Of a DNA stretch of 64,000 nucleotides, positions 47,480 through 55,557 are shown piece after piece; positions within the stretch are counted from its first letter, which is position 1; the number at the start of each line of letters is the position of its first letter. The DNA lies in assembly GCA_947493175.1 (NCBI GenBank), contig CANLQD010000008.1, positions 62,001 to 126,000 on the forward strand, given 5' to 3'. Under the pieces are notes generated by a model. That model worked only from the letters and a program-made list of their open reading frames with translations. It did not search any database and was not told where the DNA came from. A program made the translations under genes and the position numbers. This DNA is from an uncultured Flavobacteriaceae bacterium (GTDB taxonomy: Bacteria; Bacteroidota; Bacteroidia; Flavobacteriales; Flavobacteriaceae).

Positions 47480-50233
47480 CTAGTTCACGGAATCTTTTTT
47501 ATCCTTCGACGTATCTTTCTTCTTTTTACCACCTAAAAGTCCGCCCAGAATATTTTTCGCTTTTTCTTTGACGACATCTTCCCCTTTCTTAGAAGCTTCT
47601 GCATCGGTTTTGACGGAATCAGTTTTCTTTTCACCCCCTAATAGTCCGCCTAAAACCTCTTTTACCCCTGATGAAGTTTCGTTGGCATTAGCGGCAGAAT
47701 CATTTTCTTTTTTGGTACCATTTAAAAGATTTCCTATCAAATCCTTGGCCTTGTCTTTTCCTTGATTAACTAGTTTTTGTTTTTGAACTTCGACCAATTG
47801 ATTCGTTAGACTCTTGACCCCAGAGGCGAAATCGGTGGTTACTGCGGGACTGTTATAAACCCCACCAATATTGGCCTTCACGGGGATGGTCATATGCTCT
47901 AGCGAACTATCATCGATCTTGGCTATTAAATTGTTGACTTCGGAACCCAGATACTTGGCCGGTACTTCCATGGTCGCGGTATAGTCGAGCTTCTGATCAA
48001 AGGTATGACCGCCATCTACATTGATGGCAATGTCTTTATACTTAATCGTGAAGGGCTGTACACTGACAATACCGTTTTCAAAGGATAGTTTGGTCTTTAA
48101 GGCATCTAAATTCAGCTCCTTTAAATCGATAAAATCCAACTTCGTGTCCAACGCGCTCAACACCGGTGTTTTCTTGGTATCTATTTCCCTAGTAAAGATA
48201 TTCGCCAAAATGTTTCCTGAGAGCGATAAGAGGTCCGGGCTAAAGTCATCCGTTAGATTGCCCGATAATTGAATATCGGAATCTAGTTTTCCCTGTACTA
48301 TTTGTGCAATAGGCGCCAATACCTTAAAAAGTTCCAACGATTGAAACGTCTCTCCCACCTCTAATTTTTCCAAGCCTAAGTTCATGGCAAAAGTCGGGGT
48401 CTCCTCCTTGGTCGACACTTCACCGTTAAAAGACACCTTACCATCGAACAGAGAAGAGGTCATATTACTCAAAATGGCCTTTTCATCCTTGATTCGCAGG
48501 TTGCCTTTAACATTTTTAAGGGTTATATCGTCATATAGAACGGTATTCGCAGAGGCGTTGATGGTCGCATCTAAAAAAGAAGGTATTTTAATTTTTTCCT
48601 CTGCGGTTCCTGTTGTCGTAGGTTCGGCATCCGCTTCCTCTTTTTCTTCTCCCGTTTCTTCGTCGGGCACCATAAAATCGTTCAGGGCAAAGGTGTTGGA
48701 ATTTAAGTCAAAACTACCTTTCACCTGCTGGTCATTAAAGACAAACCCTAGTAGATTATTGATTGTTCCCGTTGCGTTAAAATCGGTGTCCCCAGTAGTA
48801 CCGTTCAACTGATTTAGTGTTACCGTCGTAGGGTTAAAGCTAATCGAGGTTTTTTGTAGGGCAATAGGATGTGCCACTTCTTCTGAACTATACTCAAAGT
48901 CTTCCAAGCTCATTGAGCCAGTGGTCTGTGTATTTTCATATTGTTGATTTTCGATAGAGGCCATATCGAAGGCTGTGGTAATATCGGCATTCAACAACCC
49001 CTTCAAATTCAAATCTGCCGGTACGGGATACGCTTTTGAGATATTTGCCAAATGCATTACCCCATCTACATGTGCATTCACCCTTGTATTGCCCATCAGC
49101 TCCCGTATCTTGGCCATCATATTGAACTGGTCTTCATCGATTTTAAAGGAAAGCCTGTCTATGTCGACGTACGTATCTTCGACAATTCCCGTTGTGTTAT
49201 TTATCTTGGTATCAATGTATACGTTTCGAACCGTCTTTGGTAAGTCGGGGTATTTGAAACTGGCATTCTCGGAAAGAACGCTAATATTAAATTTAGGAAT
49301 GTGTTTTTCATCCACGATCCCATTGAACCTTCCCTCCACCTCAAAATTGCCGGTTGTTTCCACATTTTCGATGTTTTTGGAATACACCTCGGGAATTACG
49401 GCCAAAAAGTTTTTAAAATCGGAAGATGGTGTTTTAAAACTGATATCTACCTCTTGGTAATCTTCATTTAGCTGCACAAAACCATTGAATACCAGTGGTA
49501 GCTGATTAATAAAGGCTTCATTCTTTAAAAAGGAATATTTATTTTCCTTGAGGTCAATGCCGATCAAAGCATCTAATTGTACCTTGTTTTTATTCAAATA
49601 ATTGGTACTATCCATTTCAAAGGAAACCAATGCATCGGTCAGCGTCTGTAGTTCCGAGGTTTCGAGCGAGAGATCTCCCGTACCGGAATGTTGGATATCC
49701 GAAAGCAACAAATGCATCCCTGTCGCCATATCCAAATAAGAAATATGGCTATTGGTAAGCTCATATACCTCTAAATTTAATTGAAAACCTGAAGAGTTCC
49801 CATTCTCTGGAGCACTCTCGACTTCGGATTCTTTGCCGATGTCGTAGTTGGCATTTTCTGCCTCGTCGACCGTAATATTCAGGACTGCCCCATCAATGAT
49901 CAAACTTTTTATTCCTATCGGGTCTGCTTCACTTTTAAACAACTCCGAGATACCCATCTTAAGTGCTACCGCTTTTGCAGCAAAAAGCGTATCCCCTTCA
50001 AATGGGGCTTTGTTTATAAGGGTAAGGTTCTTAAGGCCCACTTCTGCATTGGGAAAACTGCGAACAAGGCTCAAATTCGCTTCCGAAAAGTCGAGGGTTG
50101 CATTGACGTTGTTATTAACATTGTTCTTGATCAGCTCGCCAATTTTTGCTTCCAAAACAAAGGGAGCGGCAACCAAAATACCGATAATCACCAGTAGCAA
50201 AACACCAAGAACTTTTAAGATTTTCTTTCCCAT
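47480..50233 (-). CDS. AsmA-like envelope protein
   Basis: 917 aa. An N-terminal TM anchor (about 5-28) is followed by a very long beta-rich periplasmic region: an AsmA N-terminal part (V-R-S-F-P-N-A-E-V-G-L-K-N-L near 58-72, typical of AsmA) and an AsmA-C-like region near 650-780 (L-D-Y-T-A-T-M-E-V-P). Proteins of this type, like TamB and YhdP, form grooves that move phospholipids to the outer membrane. The C-terminal 90 residues are odd: three copies of an L-L-x-G-x-K-K unit (N-L-L-N-G-T-K-K, G-L-L-G-G-E-K-K, G-L-L-G-G-K-K-K) in a Lys/Asp/Ser-rich linker. It lies 64 bases after the queuosine transporter gene, on the same strand. Confidence 0.88.
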   Translation of the reverse strand: MGKKILKVLGVLLLVIIGILVAAPFVLEAKIGELIKNNVNNNVNATLDFSEANLSLVRSFPNAEVGLKNLTLINKAPFEGDTLFAAKAVALKMGISELFKSEADPIGIKSLIIDGAVLNITVDEAENANYDIGKESEVESAPENGNSSGFQLNLEVYELTNSHISYLDMATGMHLLLSDIQHSGTGDLSLETSELQTLTDALVSFEMDSTNYLNKNKVQLDALIGIDLKENKYSFLKNEAFINQLPLVFNGFVQLNEDYQEVDISFKTPSSDFKNFLAVIPEVYSKNIENVETTGNFEVEGRFNGIVDEKHIPKFNISVLSENASFKYPDLPKTVRNVYIDTKINNTTGIVEDTYVDIDRLSFKIDEDQFNMMAKIRELMGNTRVNAHVDGVMHLANISKAYPVPADLNLKGLLNADITTAFDMASIENQQYENTQTTGSMSLEDFEYSSEEVAHPIALQKTSISFNPTTVTLNQLNGTTGDTDFNATGTINNLLGFVFNDQQVKGSFDLNSNTFALNDFMVPDEETGEEKEEADAEPTTTGTAEEKIKIPSFLDATINASANTVLYDDITLKNVKGNLRIKDEKAILSNMTSSLFDGKVSFNGEVSTKEETPTFAMNLGLEKLEVGETFQSLELFKVLAPIAQIVQGKLDSDIQLSGNLTDDFSPDLLSLSGNILANIFTREIDTKKTPVLSALDTKLDFIDLKELNLDALKTKLSFENGIVSVQPFTIKYKDIAINVDGGHTFDQKLDYTATMEVPAKYLGSEVNNLIAKIDDSSLEHMTIPVKANIGGVYNSPAVTTDFASGVKSLTNQLVEVQKQKLVNQGKDKAKDLIGNLLNGTKKENDSAANANETSSGVKEVLGGLLGGEKKTDSVKTDAEASKKGEDVVKEKAKNILGGLLGGKKKKDTSKDKKDSVN

Positions 50234-50297
50234 ACCGATTATACCATGAAGTAGCTGTTACCTTACAGGTCTATAACTCCGGGAAGGCTTGAATATT

Positions 50298-51008
50298 TTA
50301 TGCCTCGAGCTTTATTTCTTCCCCGATGTCAAGACCGAAACGTTTTCTTAGTAGATATACGAAAAAATAAAGGAAAGGGGTGTCGATAAATGCTATAAAA
50401 ACCTTAAAAATAAAGCCACTCACCAAAAGACCGTAAAATAGGTCCCATGGAAGCACTTTAAAAACGCAGAGGAGTCCGACCACCGTAAAGGTGTCGACAA
50501 ATTGGGACAGGAAGGTAGAAAAGTTATTCCGTAACCAAAGCTGCCTACCATTGGTCAATCGTTTCCAAAAATGATACAAGGCGATATCGACATATTGTGC
50601 AAATAGGTATGCAATCATCGAAGCCAATACGGCTATGGGGCTCAGGGCGAACACCTTGGTAAAGGTGGCGTCATCTATTGCCGATTTCGGAATGGCAGGG
50701 GCACTATTGGCCAGCAGTACAATCCCCATGGAGAAAAATGAGGCAAATATGCCGGCCGTAACAATTTGGTTCGCCTTTTTTTTCCCGAAGATTTCAGAGA
50801 TCAAATCGGTAATCAGAAAAGTAATGGGATAGGGTAGAATTCCCACCGAAACCTCGAACAGTGGCGCTCCGAATACTTTGATATCGCCAAAAGGATTCCA
50901 ATAAAAGAACTTCTGAAAAATCAGGTTCGACACCACCAAGGAGGTAATGAACAGTGCCCCCAGATATAAATAAATCTGGTAAGCCAGTTTCTTATCTTTT
51001 TGAGTCAT
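50298..51008 (-). CDS. yhhQ: Queuosine precursor transporter, YhhQ/DUF165 family
   Basis: 236 aa membrane protein with about six TM helices. Family motifs: S-N-L-I-F-Q-K near 26, P-Y-P-I-T-F-L-I-T-D near 59 with the D-x-x-x-E pair of L-I-S-E-I-F-G, and the C-terminal V-D-T-F-T-V near 165. It imports a queuosine base precursor for tRNA wobble modification. It follows sppA by 3 bases, so the two are one transcript; the functional reason is not apparent. Queuosine-pathway enzymes are not in this window. Confidence 0.9.
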   Translation of the reverse strand: MTQKDKKLAYQIYLYLGALFITSLVVSNLIFQKFFYWNPFGDIKVFGAPLFEVSVGILPYPITFLITDLISEIFGKKKANQIVTAGIFASFFSMGIVLLANSAPAIPKSAIDDATFTKVFALSPIAVLASMIAYLFAQYVDIALYHFWKRLTNGRQLWLRNNFSTFLSQFVDTFTVVGLLCVFKVLPWDLFYGLLVSGFIFKVFIAFIDTPFLYFFVYLLRKRFGLDIGEEIKLEA

Positions 51009-51011
51009 GTA

Positions 51012-52772
51012 TTAGTTGATCTCCAGCAAAAAAGGCATTCTTGCCTGAATCCCTTTCTGCTCCATGGCCGATTTAATCTGTTTCAAGGTCTTATAAGTCT
51101 GGGCACCTATTTCCTGCTCGATAAAGTGTTCTTTGGTCTTTGCACTGGCACCTCCTAAATCTTCTATTAACTTCTCGAACCCACTTTTGTATTTCGGGTA
51201 TTTTCGAATCCCGTATTTTTTTATTTCGGCCATATCTGCAGCTTCGGCCACGGCATCTTCCAAACTTCCCAGTTCATCTACCAGCCCCAATCGTTGCGCA
51301 TCTGTACCACTCCATACCCTTCCTTGGGCCAAACTATCTGCCTCGGCAATAGTAATGCCCCTACCTTTAGATACACGATCTAAAAAGGTTTCGTATACTT
51401 CTTCGATGCCCTCTTGAACGGTATTGCGAAAGGTATCGGTCATTGGTTCAAAAAGAGAATAATCGACCGAATTTTTGTTGGTACCGACCTGTTCGGCATT
51501 GATACCGATATCGGCTGCTAGTTCAGTAATGTTGGGAATGGTTCCAAAGACCCCTATCGACCCAGTGACGGTAGTAGGTTCGGCAAATATCTTATCTGCT
51601 CCTGCAGCAATGTAATATCCGCCAGAAGCAGCTACGTTCCCCATCGAGACCACCACCGGTTTTTTGGCTTTGGCAAGTTCTATCTCGCGCCAAATAATAT
51701 CAGAGGTAAGCGCGCTACCGCCCGGGGAATTTACCCGCAACACAATTGCTTTAATGTTCTCATCTTCTTTGGCCTTTCGAATCGCCTTGGTCATTATACC
51801 TTGTCCGATACTGCGCTGGTCGCCCTCCCCATACAATATCTCTCCTTGTGCAAAAATGATGGCAATCTTATCCTTGCCTGTTTTGCGCCCCTTTGTATTA
51901 GACCGAACAACGTAATCTTCTAGCAGTATCGTATTCAAATCCTCTTCTTCTCCAAGCTCCAGCGCCTCTTTCAGCTTGTTCTCGTACTCATCATAAAAAA
52001 GAAGCTCATCAACAAGTCCGGCAGCCTTGGCATATTTCGGCAACCTTCCGCCCAAGGTATCGGCAATCGTATTCAGATCGGTTCGGTCCAGGTCTCTTCC
52101 TTCGGCCATATCATCGACCATTGAATTCCAGAGCGAGGTAAGCAACTCCCCTATTTGCGTTCTGTTAGCATCGCTCATTTCATTGGAGATAAAGGGTTCT
52201 ACCGCACTTTTATATTTTCCATGCCGAATAACCTCCATTTTTACACCTGTCTTTTCTTGTAGTTCTTTAAAAAAGAGTACTTCCGAGGACAATCCTTTAA
52301 AATCCATGCCCCCTACCGGGTTTAAATAGATGTTATCGGCCACTGTGGCCAGATAATAATCTTTCTGCATAAAGTAATCTCCATAGGCATAGACGAACTT
52401 ACCACTTTCTTTAAAATCTTTCAGCGCCTTTCGTATTTCCTGGGTTTGCGCCAAACCGGCCAATAAAAAATTATTATTGATACTGATCCCTTTGATATCG
52501 GCATCCTCTTTGGCGACGGCTATGGCCATCAAAATCTCATCGAGTCCTTGTGACTTATCGAACATTCCACTAAAAGGATCATCCCCGTTGTCTCCCGTAT
52601 AGTCGCTAATAGGAAGCTGTAACTGTAGCTCCAAGACCGAATTGGGCTGCACACTCACGGTATCTTCGGCATTACCGATCAAACTGACAAAAATGAAAAA
52701 CATCACAAACAGGATACCGACTGCGATTAGGCTGCCCAAAATCGAGGCAAGTAGATTTCTTAAAAAATTCAT
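51012..52772 (-). CDS. sppA: Signal peptide peptidase SppA, 67 kDa type
   Basis: 586 aa with an N-terminal TM anchor (about 8-30), so the two S49 domains face the periplasm. The half carrying the catalytic lysine (H-G-K-Y-K-S-A-V-E-P-F near 190) and the half carrying the serine (N-V-A-A-S-G-G-Y-Y near 378) are both complete. It degrades cleaved signal peptides. A -7 element at 52797-52804 lies 25 bases upstream. yhhQ follows after 3 bases. Confidence 0.95.
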   Translation of the reverse strand: MNFLRNLLASILGSLIAVGILFVMFFIFVSLIGNAEDTVSVQPNSVLELQLQLPISDYTGDNGDDPFSGMFDKSQGLDEILMAIAVAKEDADIKGISINNNFLLAGLAQTQEIRKALKDFKESGKFVYAYGDYFMQKDYYLATVADNIYLNPVGGMDFKGLSSEVLFFKELQEKTGVKMEVIRHGKYKSAVEPFISNEMSDANRTQIGELLTSLWNSMVDDMAEGRDLDRTDLNTIADTLGGRLPKYAKAAGLVDELLFYDEYENKLKEALELGEEEDLNTILLEDYVVRSNTKGRKTGKDKIAIIFAQGEILYGEGDQRSIGQGIMTKAIRKAKEDENIKAIVLRVNSPGGSALTSDIIWREIELAKAKKPVVVSMGNVAASGGYYIAAGADKIFAEPTTVTGSIGVFGTIPNITELAADIGINAEQVGTNKNSVDYSLFEPMTDTFRNTVQEGIEEVYETFLDRVSKGRGITIAEADSLAQGRVWSGTDAQRLGLVDELGSLEDAVAEAADMAEIKKYGIRKYPKYKSGFEKLIEDLGGASAKTKEHFIEQEIGAQTYKTLKQIKSAMEQKGIQARMPFLLEIN

Positions 52773-52796
52773 TCGCTACTACATCTAATTAGACCT

Positions 52797-52804
52797 CAAA
52801 GATA
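52797..52804 (-). promoter_or_regulatory. Promoter -7 element for sppA
   Basis: On the minus strand TATCTTTG, 25 bases before the sppA ATG. Confidence 0.62.
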
Positions 52805-53119
52805 ATGAACTCCGCTATACATTTTGTCGTAGCCACGATTTTCGGCACCAGCTAACTAAGCGACCGTTTTTAAATGACCTTTATGTTTTATTGGGAACCT
52901 AGCGTATTTTGCAAACCGACACCACTACATCTGAAAGATGAAAAACGCTATCTCGACTCTAAATATCGGTATTCGTTTGTCTCCACGTTGGACCTTGGGA
53001 TTCAAACGGCAATTTGGAAAACGCCGTTCATGTAGTTCTATAAAATAGGGTTTCACCCATAAAAAGTAGGGTAGGTTTCAATGAACTACCCCTGACTTTT
53101 CGTTACTTTGCCCAAGATT
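52805..53119. other. Divergent gap between sppA and folK
   Basis: About 315 bases past the sppA promoter. It includes a small inverted repeat GGGTAG (53069-53074) / CTACCC (53086-53091) and a near-consensus -7 box TACTTTG (53104-53110, one base short) before folK. A 36-codon open frame from ATG 52938 has no family resemblance and is not called. No RNA gene recognised. Confidence 0.4.
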
Positions 53120-54265
53120 ATGACCGACCCAATTACTACATATCTTTCTTTGGGAAGCAATCTGGGAAACAGAACGAACCAGTTGCAACATGCCGTATTC
53201 GCCTTACAACAAAAAGCAGGTGATGTTGAACGTATTTCCCCTGTCTACGAAAGTGCTTCCTGGGGTTTTGAGTCCGATAATTTTCTGAACATCTGTATTC
53301 GGCTGAAAACCTCTCTGACACCTCAGGAACTGCTGCGTACCATTTTGGAAATCGAGACATCAATGGGACGAAAACGGCTAAAGGAAGATGGCTATGAACC
53401 AAGAGTTATCGATATCGATATTTTGTATTATGGTTTGGAAACCGTTGTTACGGAAAATTTAATCGTACCACATCCTGAGATACCTTTTCGGAGGTTTGTC
53501 TTAAGACCGTTAGCGGATATCGCCCCACAATTCTATCATCCTATCTTAAATAAAGATACGCGCAACCTTCTTCAGGAATGCAGGGACAAGGGAAAGCTGG
53601 AAAAAACCACCTTCCGAATTTTTAAAGACCGCCAACAGCTATTTTCACATCTCGGTTTTATTTCTATCGAAGGGAACATTGGTGCAGGAAAGACCACCTT
53701 GGCGAATAAAATTTCAGAAGATTTCAATGCAAAACTGGTTTTGGAACGTTTTGCCGATAATCCTTTTTTGCCAAAATTTTACGAGGACCAACCGCGTTAT
53801 GCCTTTCCCTTGGAAATGTCTTTTTTGGCCGATCGCTATCAACAATTCTCCGATGATACCTCCCAGTATGATCTCTTCAAAAATTTTATGGTTAGCGATT
53901 ATGATGTCTATAAATCCCTGATTTTTGCGCAAGTGACCTTGCAAAAAGAAGAATTCGAATTGTATCGCAAACTATTCAACCTTATGTATCGGGAAGTTAA
54001 AAAGCCCAAAATCTACGTTTATCTGTATCAAACGACCGAACGCTTAATCGAAAATATAAAAAAGCGTGGCAGGGATTATGAACAGAATATTACGGCAGAT
54101 TATCTGGACAATATCAACCAAGGTTATTTTGACTTCATCCGCAGCTATCCCGGGCAAAACAGCCTAATTCTGGATTGCACGGAATTAGATTTCGTTGCAA
54201 ATGCAAAAGACTACGAAAGTGTTCTTGTATATATTCAGGAATTTGCCACGAACAAGGTATTTTAA
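53120..54265 (+). CDS. folK: Fusion of HPPK (FolK) and a deoxynucleoside kinase
   Basis: 381 aa from ATG 53120. Residues about 6-160 are 2-amino-4-hydroxy-6-hydroxymethyldihydropteridine diphosphokinase (folate synthesis): S-L-G-S-N-L-G-N-R, Y-E-S-A-x-W-G, E-P-R-V-I-D-I-D-I-L, P-H-P-E-I-P-x-R-x-F. Residues about 175-381 are a deoxynucleoside/deoxyguanosine kinase: P-loop I-E-G-N-I-G-A-G-K-T-T-L near 184-195, E-R-F near 213, F-L-A-D-R-Y near 238 and K-R-G-R-D near 318 (lid). So one chain makes a folate precursor and phosphorylates salvaged deoxynucleosides. Such fusions are known in Bacteroidota. Terminator at 54357-54384. Confidence 0.94.
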   Translation: MTDPITTYLSLGSNLGNRTNQLQHAVFALQQKAGDVERISPVYESASWGFESDNFLNICIRLKTSLTPQELLRTILEIETSMGRKRLKEDGYEPRVIDIDILYYGLETVVTENLIVPHPEIPFRRFVLRPLADIAPQFYHPILNKDTRNLLQECRDKGKLEKTTFRIFKDRQQLFSHLGFISIEGNIGAGKTTLANKISEDFNAKLVLERFADNPFLPKFYEDQPRYAFPLEMSFLADRYQQFSDDTSQYDLFKNFMVSDYDVYKSLIFAQVTLQKEEFELYRKLFNLMYREVKKPKIYVYLYQTTERLIENIKKRGRDYEQNITADYLDNINQGYFDFIRSYPGQNSLILDCTELDFVANAKDYESVLVYIQEFATNKVF

Positions 54266-54356
54266 CATTTTTTCAAGCAAAATGTTTGCACAGAAGCAAT
54301 TGATTTGCGTACTTGCTTGCTCCTAATGGGAAACTAAACTAACTCAAACTATAGAT

Positions 54357-54384
54357 AAAACCTCGGTCATCGTGCCGGGGTTTT
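54357..54384. terminator. Terminator between folK and the RNA methyltransferase
   Basis: AAAACCTCGG / CCGGGGTTTT with an 8-base loop (one G-T pair); A and T flanks make it usable for both convergent genes, though the T-runs are short. Confidence 0.75.
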
Positions 54385-54408
54385 GTTATTTAGGGTCTTT
54401 TAACACTA

Positions 54409-54942
54409 CTAAGCCTTGGTTAGTTTTGACCAGAACTCCCAAAGCACGATTCCCGCACTCACCGAAATGTTCAGGGAATGCTTGGTGCCGTACTGCGGAA
54501 TTTCCACCACTTGGTTACAGCCATTGATCACTTCTTGTGAAACACCTTTGACTTCGTTGCCAAAAACCATGGCGTATTTTCTTGTCTTATCAATATGCAG
54601 TTCATTCAGCATAGTGGCCTTTTCGGTTTGTTCAACGGCCAGGGAGTCAATTCCTTTGGCATTTAACTCTTTTATCAATGCTAGCGCATTTTCCCGGTAT
54701 TCCCAGGAAACACTCTCAGTCGCGCCCAATGCGGTCTTGTGTATATCTTTGTGAGGAGGAGTTGCAGTGATTCCGCAGAGGTATATTTTTTCTATTAAAA
54801 AGGCATCTGCCGTGCGAAATACGGAACCAATGTTATTAAGGCTCCTAACATCGTCCAACACAATTATTATGGGTGTTTTTGGAGCTTTTCGGAAGCTTGT
54901 TACGTCTAAACGATTTAGTTCTTCGTTTTTTAGTTTGCGCAT
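54409..54942 (-). CDS. TrmH/SpoU-type RNA 2'-O-methyltransferase
   Basis: 177 aa SPOUT enzyme using S-adenosylmethionine. Motif 1: V-L-D-D-V-R-S-L-N-N-I-G-S-V-F-R-T-A-D-A near 28-47; motif 2: F-G-N-E-V-K-G-V near 131; motif 3: I-P-Q-Y-G-T-K-H-S-L-N-I-S-V-S near 148-162. There is no extra N-terminal L30-like substrate-binding domain, so the target is probably tRNA or rRNA but cannot be named. It converges with folK. Confidence 0.9.
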   Translation of the reverse strand: MRKLKNEELNRLDVTSFRKAPKTPIIIVLDDVRSLNNIGSVFRTADAFLIEKIYLCGITATPPHKDIHKTALGATESVSWEYRENALALIKELNAKGIDSLAVEQTEKATMLNELHIDKTRKYAMVFGNEVKGVSQEVINGCNQVVEIPQYGTKHSLNISVSAGIVLWEFWSKLTKA

Positions 54943-54973
54943 GTAAAGTAGAATTTCAATTTTTTTCTACTAC

Positions 54974-55006
54974 AAAAAAACAAAACCCATTTCGAACACA
55001 CGGGTT
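54974..55006 (-). terminator. Probable terminator of the 55045-55512 gene
   Basis: On the minus strand AACCC...GGGTT with a 13-base loop that itself contains TTCGAA, then TTTG and a run of seven T. The stem is only 5 bases. Confidence 0.5.
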
Positions 55007-55044
55007 CTTCACGGGTTTTTAATCGTTTGTGGTTGTCCGCAACC

Positions 55045-55512
55045 CTAAAACTTTAAGGCGAGGCCTACACCGTGCTCGTTACTAGTAGGTACCAACCTAT
55101 ACGATGTTTTAGCTCCCAAAGCATCATTGTACTCCAAAATTGCTTTTTTCTTATTCTTCTTCGCCCCATTGAAGAAGATGGAAGAAATAATGGCGGTTCC
55201 TGCCCAAGCTATAGCAGGTGCCGTTACAACGCGGTCATCTTCATATTCAACAATAAACCATATAGTAGCTCCCAGGTTCGCCGTACCCGCTATGAGCCCA
55301 CCCAGAGATTGCTTTTTGTATTTCTGCCAATTCATCTCAGCAGCAGCACTTTCCATCATAATGGTATTGACTTCTTTCCAACTCAATTTCTGTTTATCCT
55401 GGTAGAATTCATCGCCCCAATTCCCTTGAAAAGCAGTAATTTCTTGTGCCGTCAAGCTAACAGAATATAGGCATAGCACAAAAACGAATAATGTGAATTT
55501 CATATGTTTCAT
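55045..55512 (-). CDS. Small exported protein of unknown function
   Basis: 155 aa with a clear signal peptide ending V-S-L-T-A-Q near 23 (Met1 or Met4 start). The mature part begins E-I-T-A-F-Q-G-N-W-G and contains two hydrophobic segments near 70-88 and 95-112, so it may be membrane-associated, and ends V-G-L-A-L-K-F with a terminal Phe, as many outer-membrane proteins do. No family recognised. It ends at its own terminator and is a single-gene unit. Confidence 0.75.
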   Translation of the reverse strand: MKHMKFTLFVFVLCLYSVSLTAQEITAFQGNWGDEFYQDKQKLSWKEVNTIMMESAAAEMNWQKYKKQSLGGLIAGTANLGATIWFIVEYEDDRVVTAPAIAWAGTAIISSIFFNGAKKNKKKAILEYNDALGAKTSYRLVPTSNEHGVGLALKF

Positions 55513-55557
55513 CTTTTTTGTTTAAAAATAATAGTTTTTCATTAAACAAAAATTGAT

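Noticed and set aside
52938..53048. 36-codon frame upstream of folK
   Set aside because: Only a near-match promoter, basic random-looking composition, no family.
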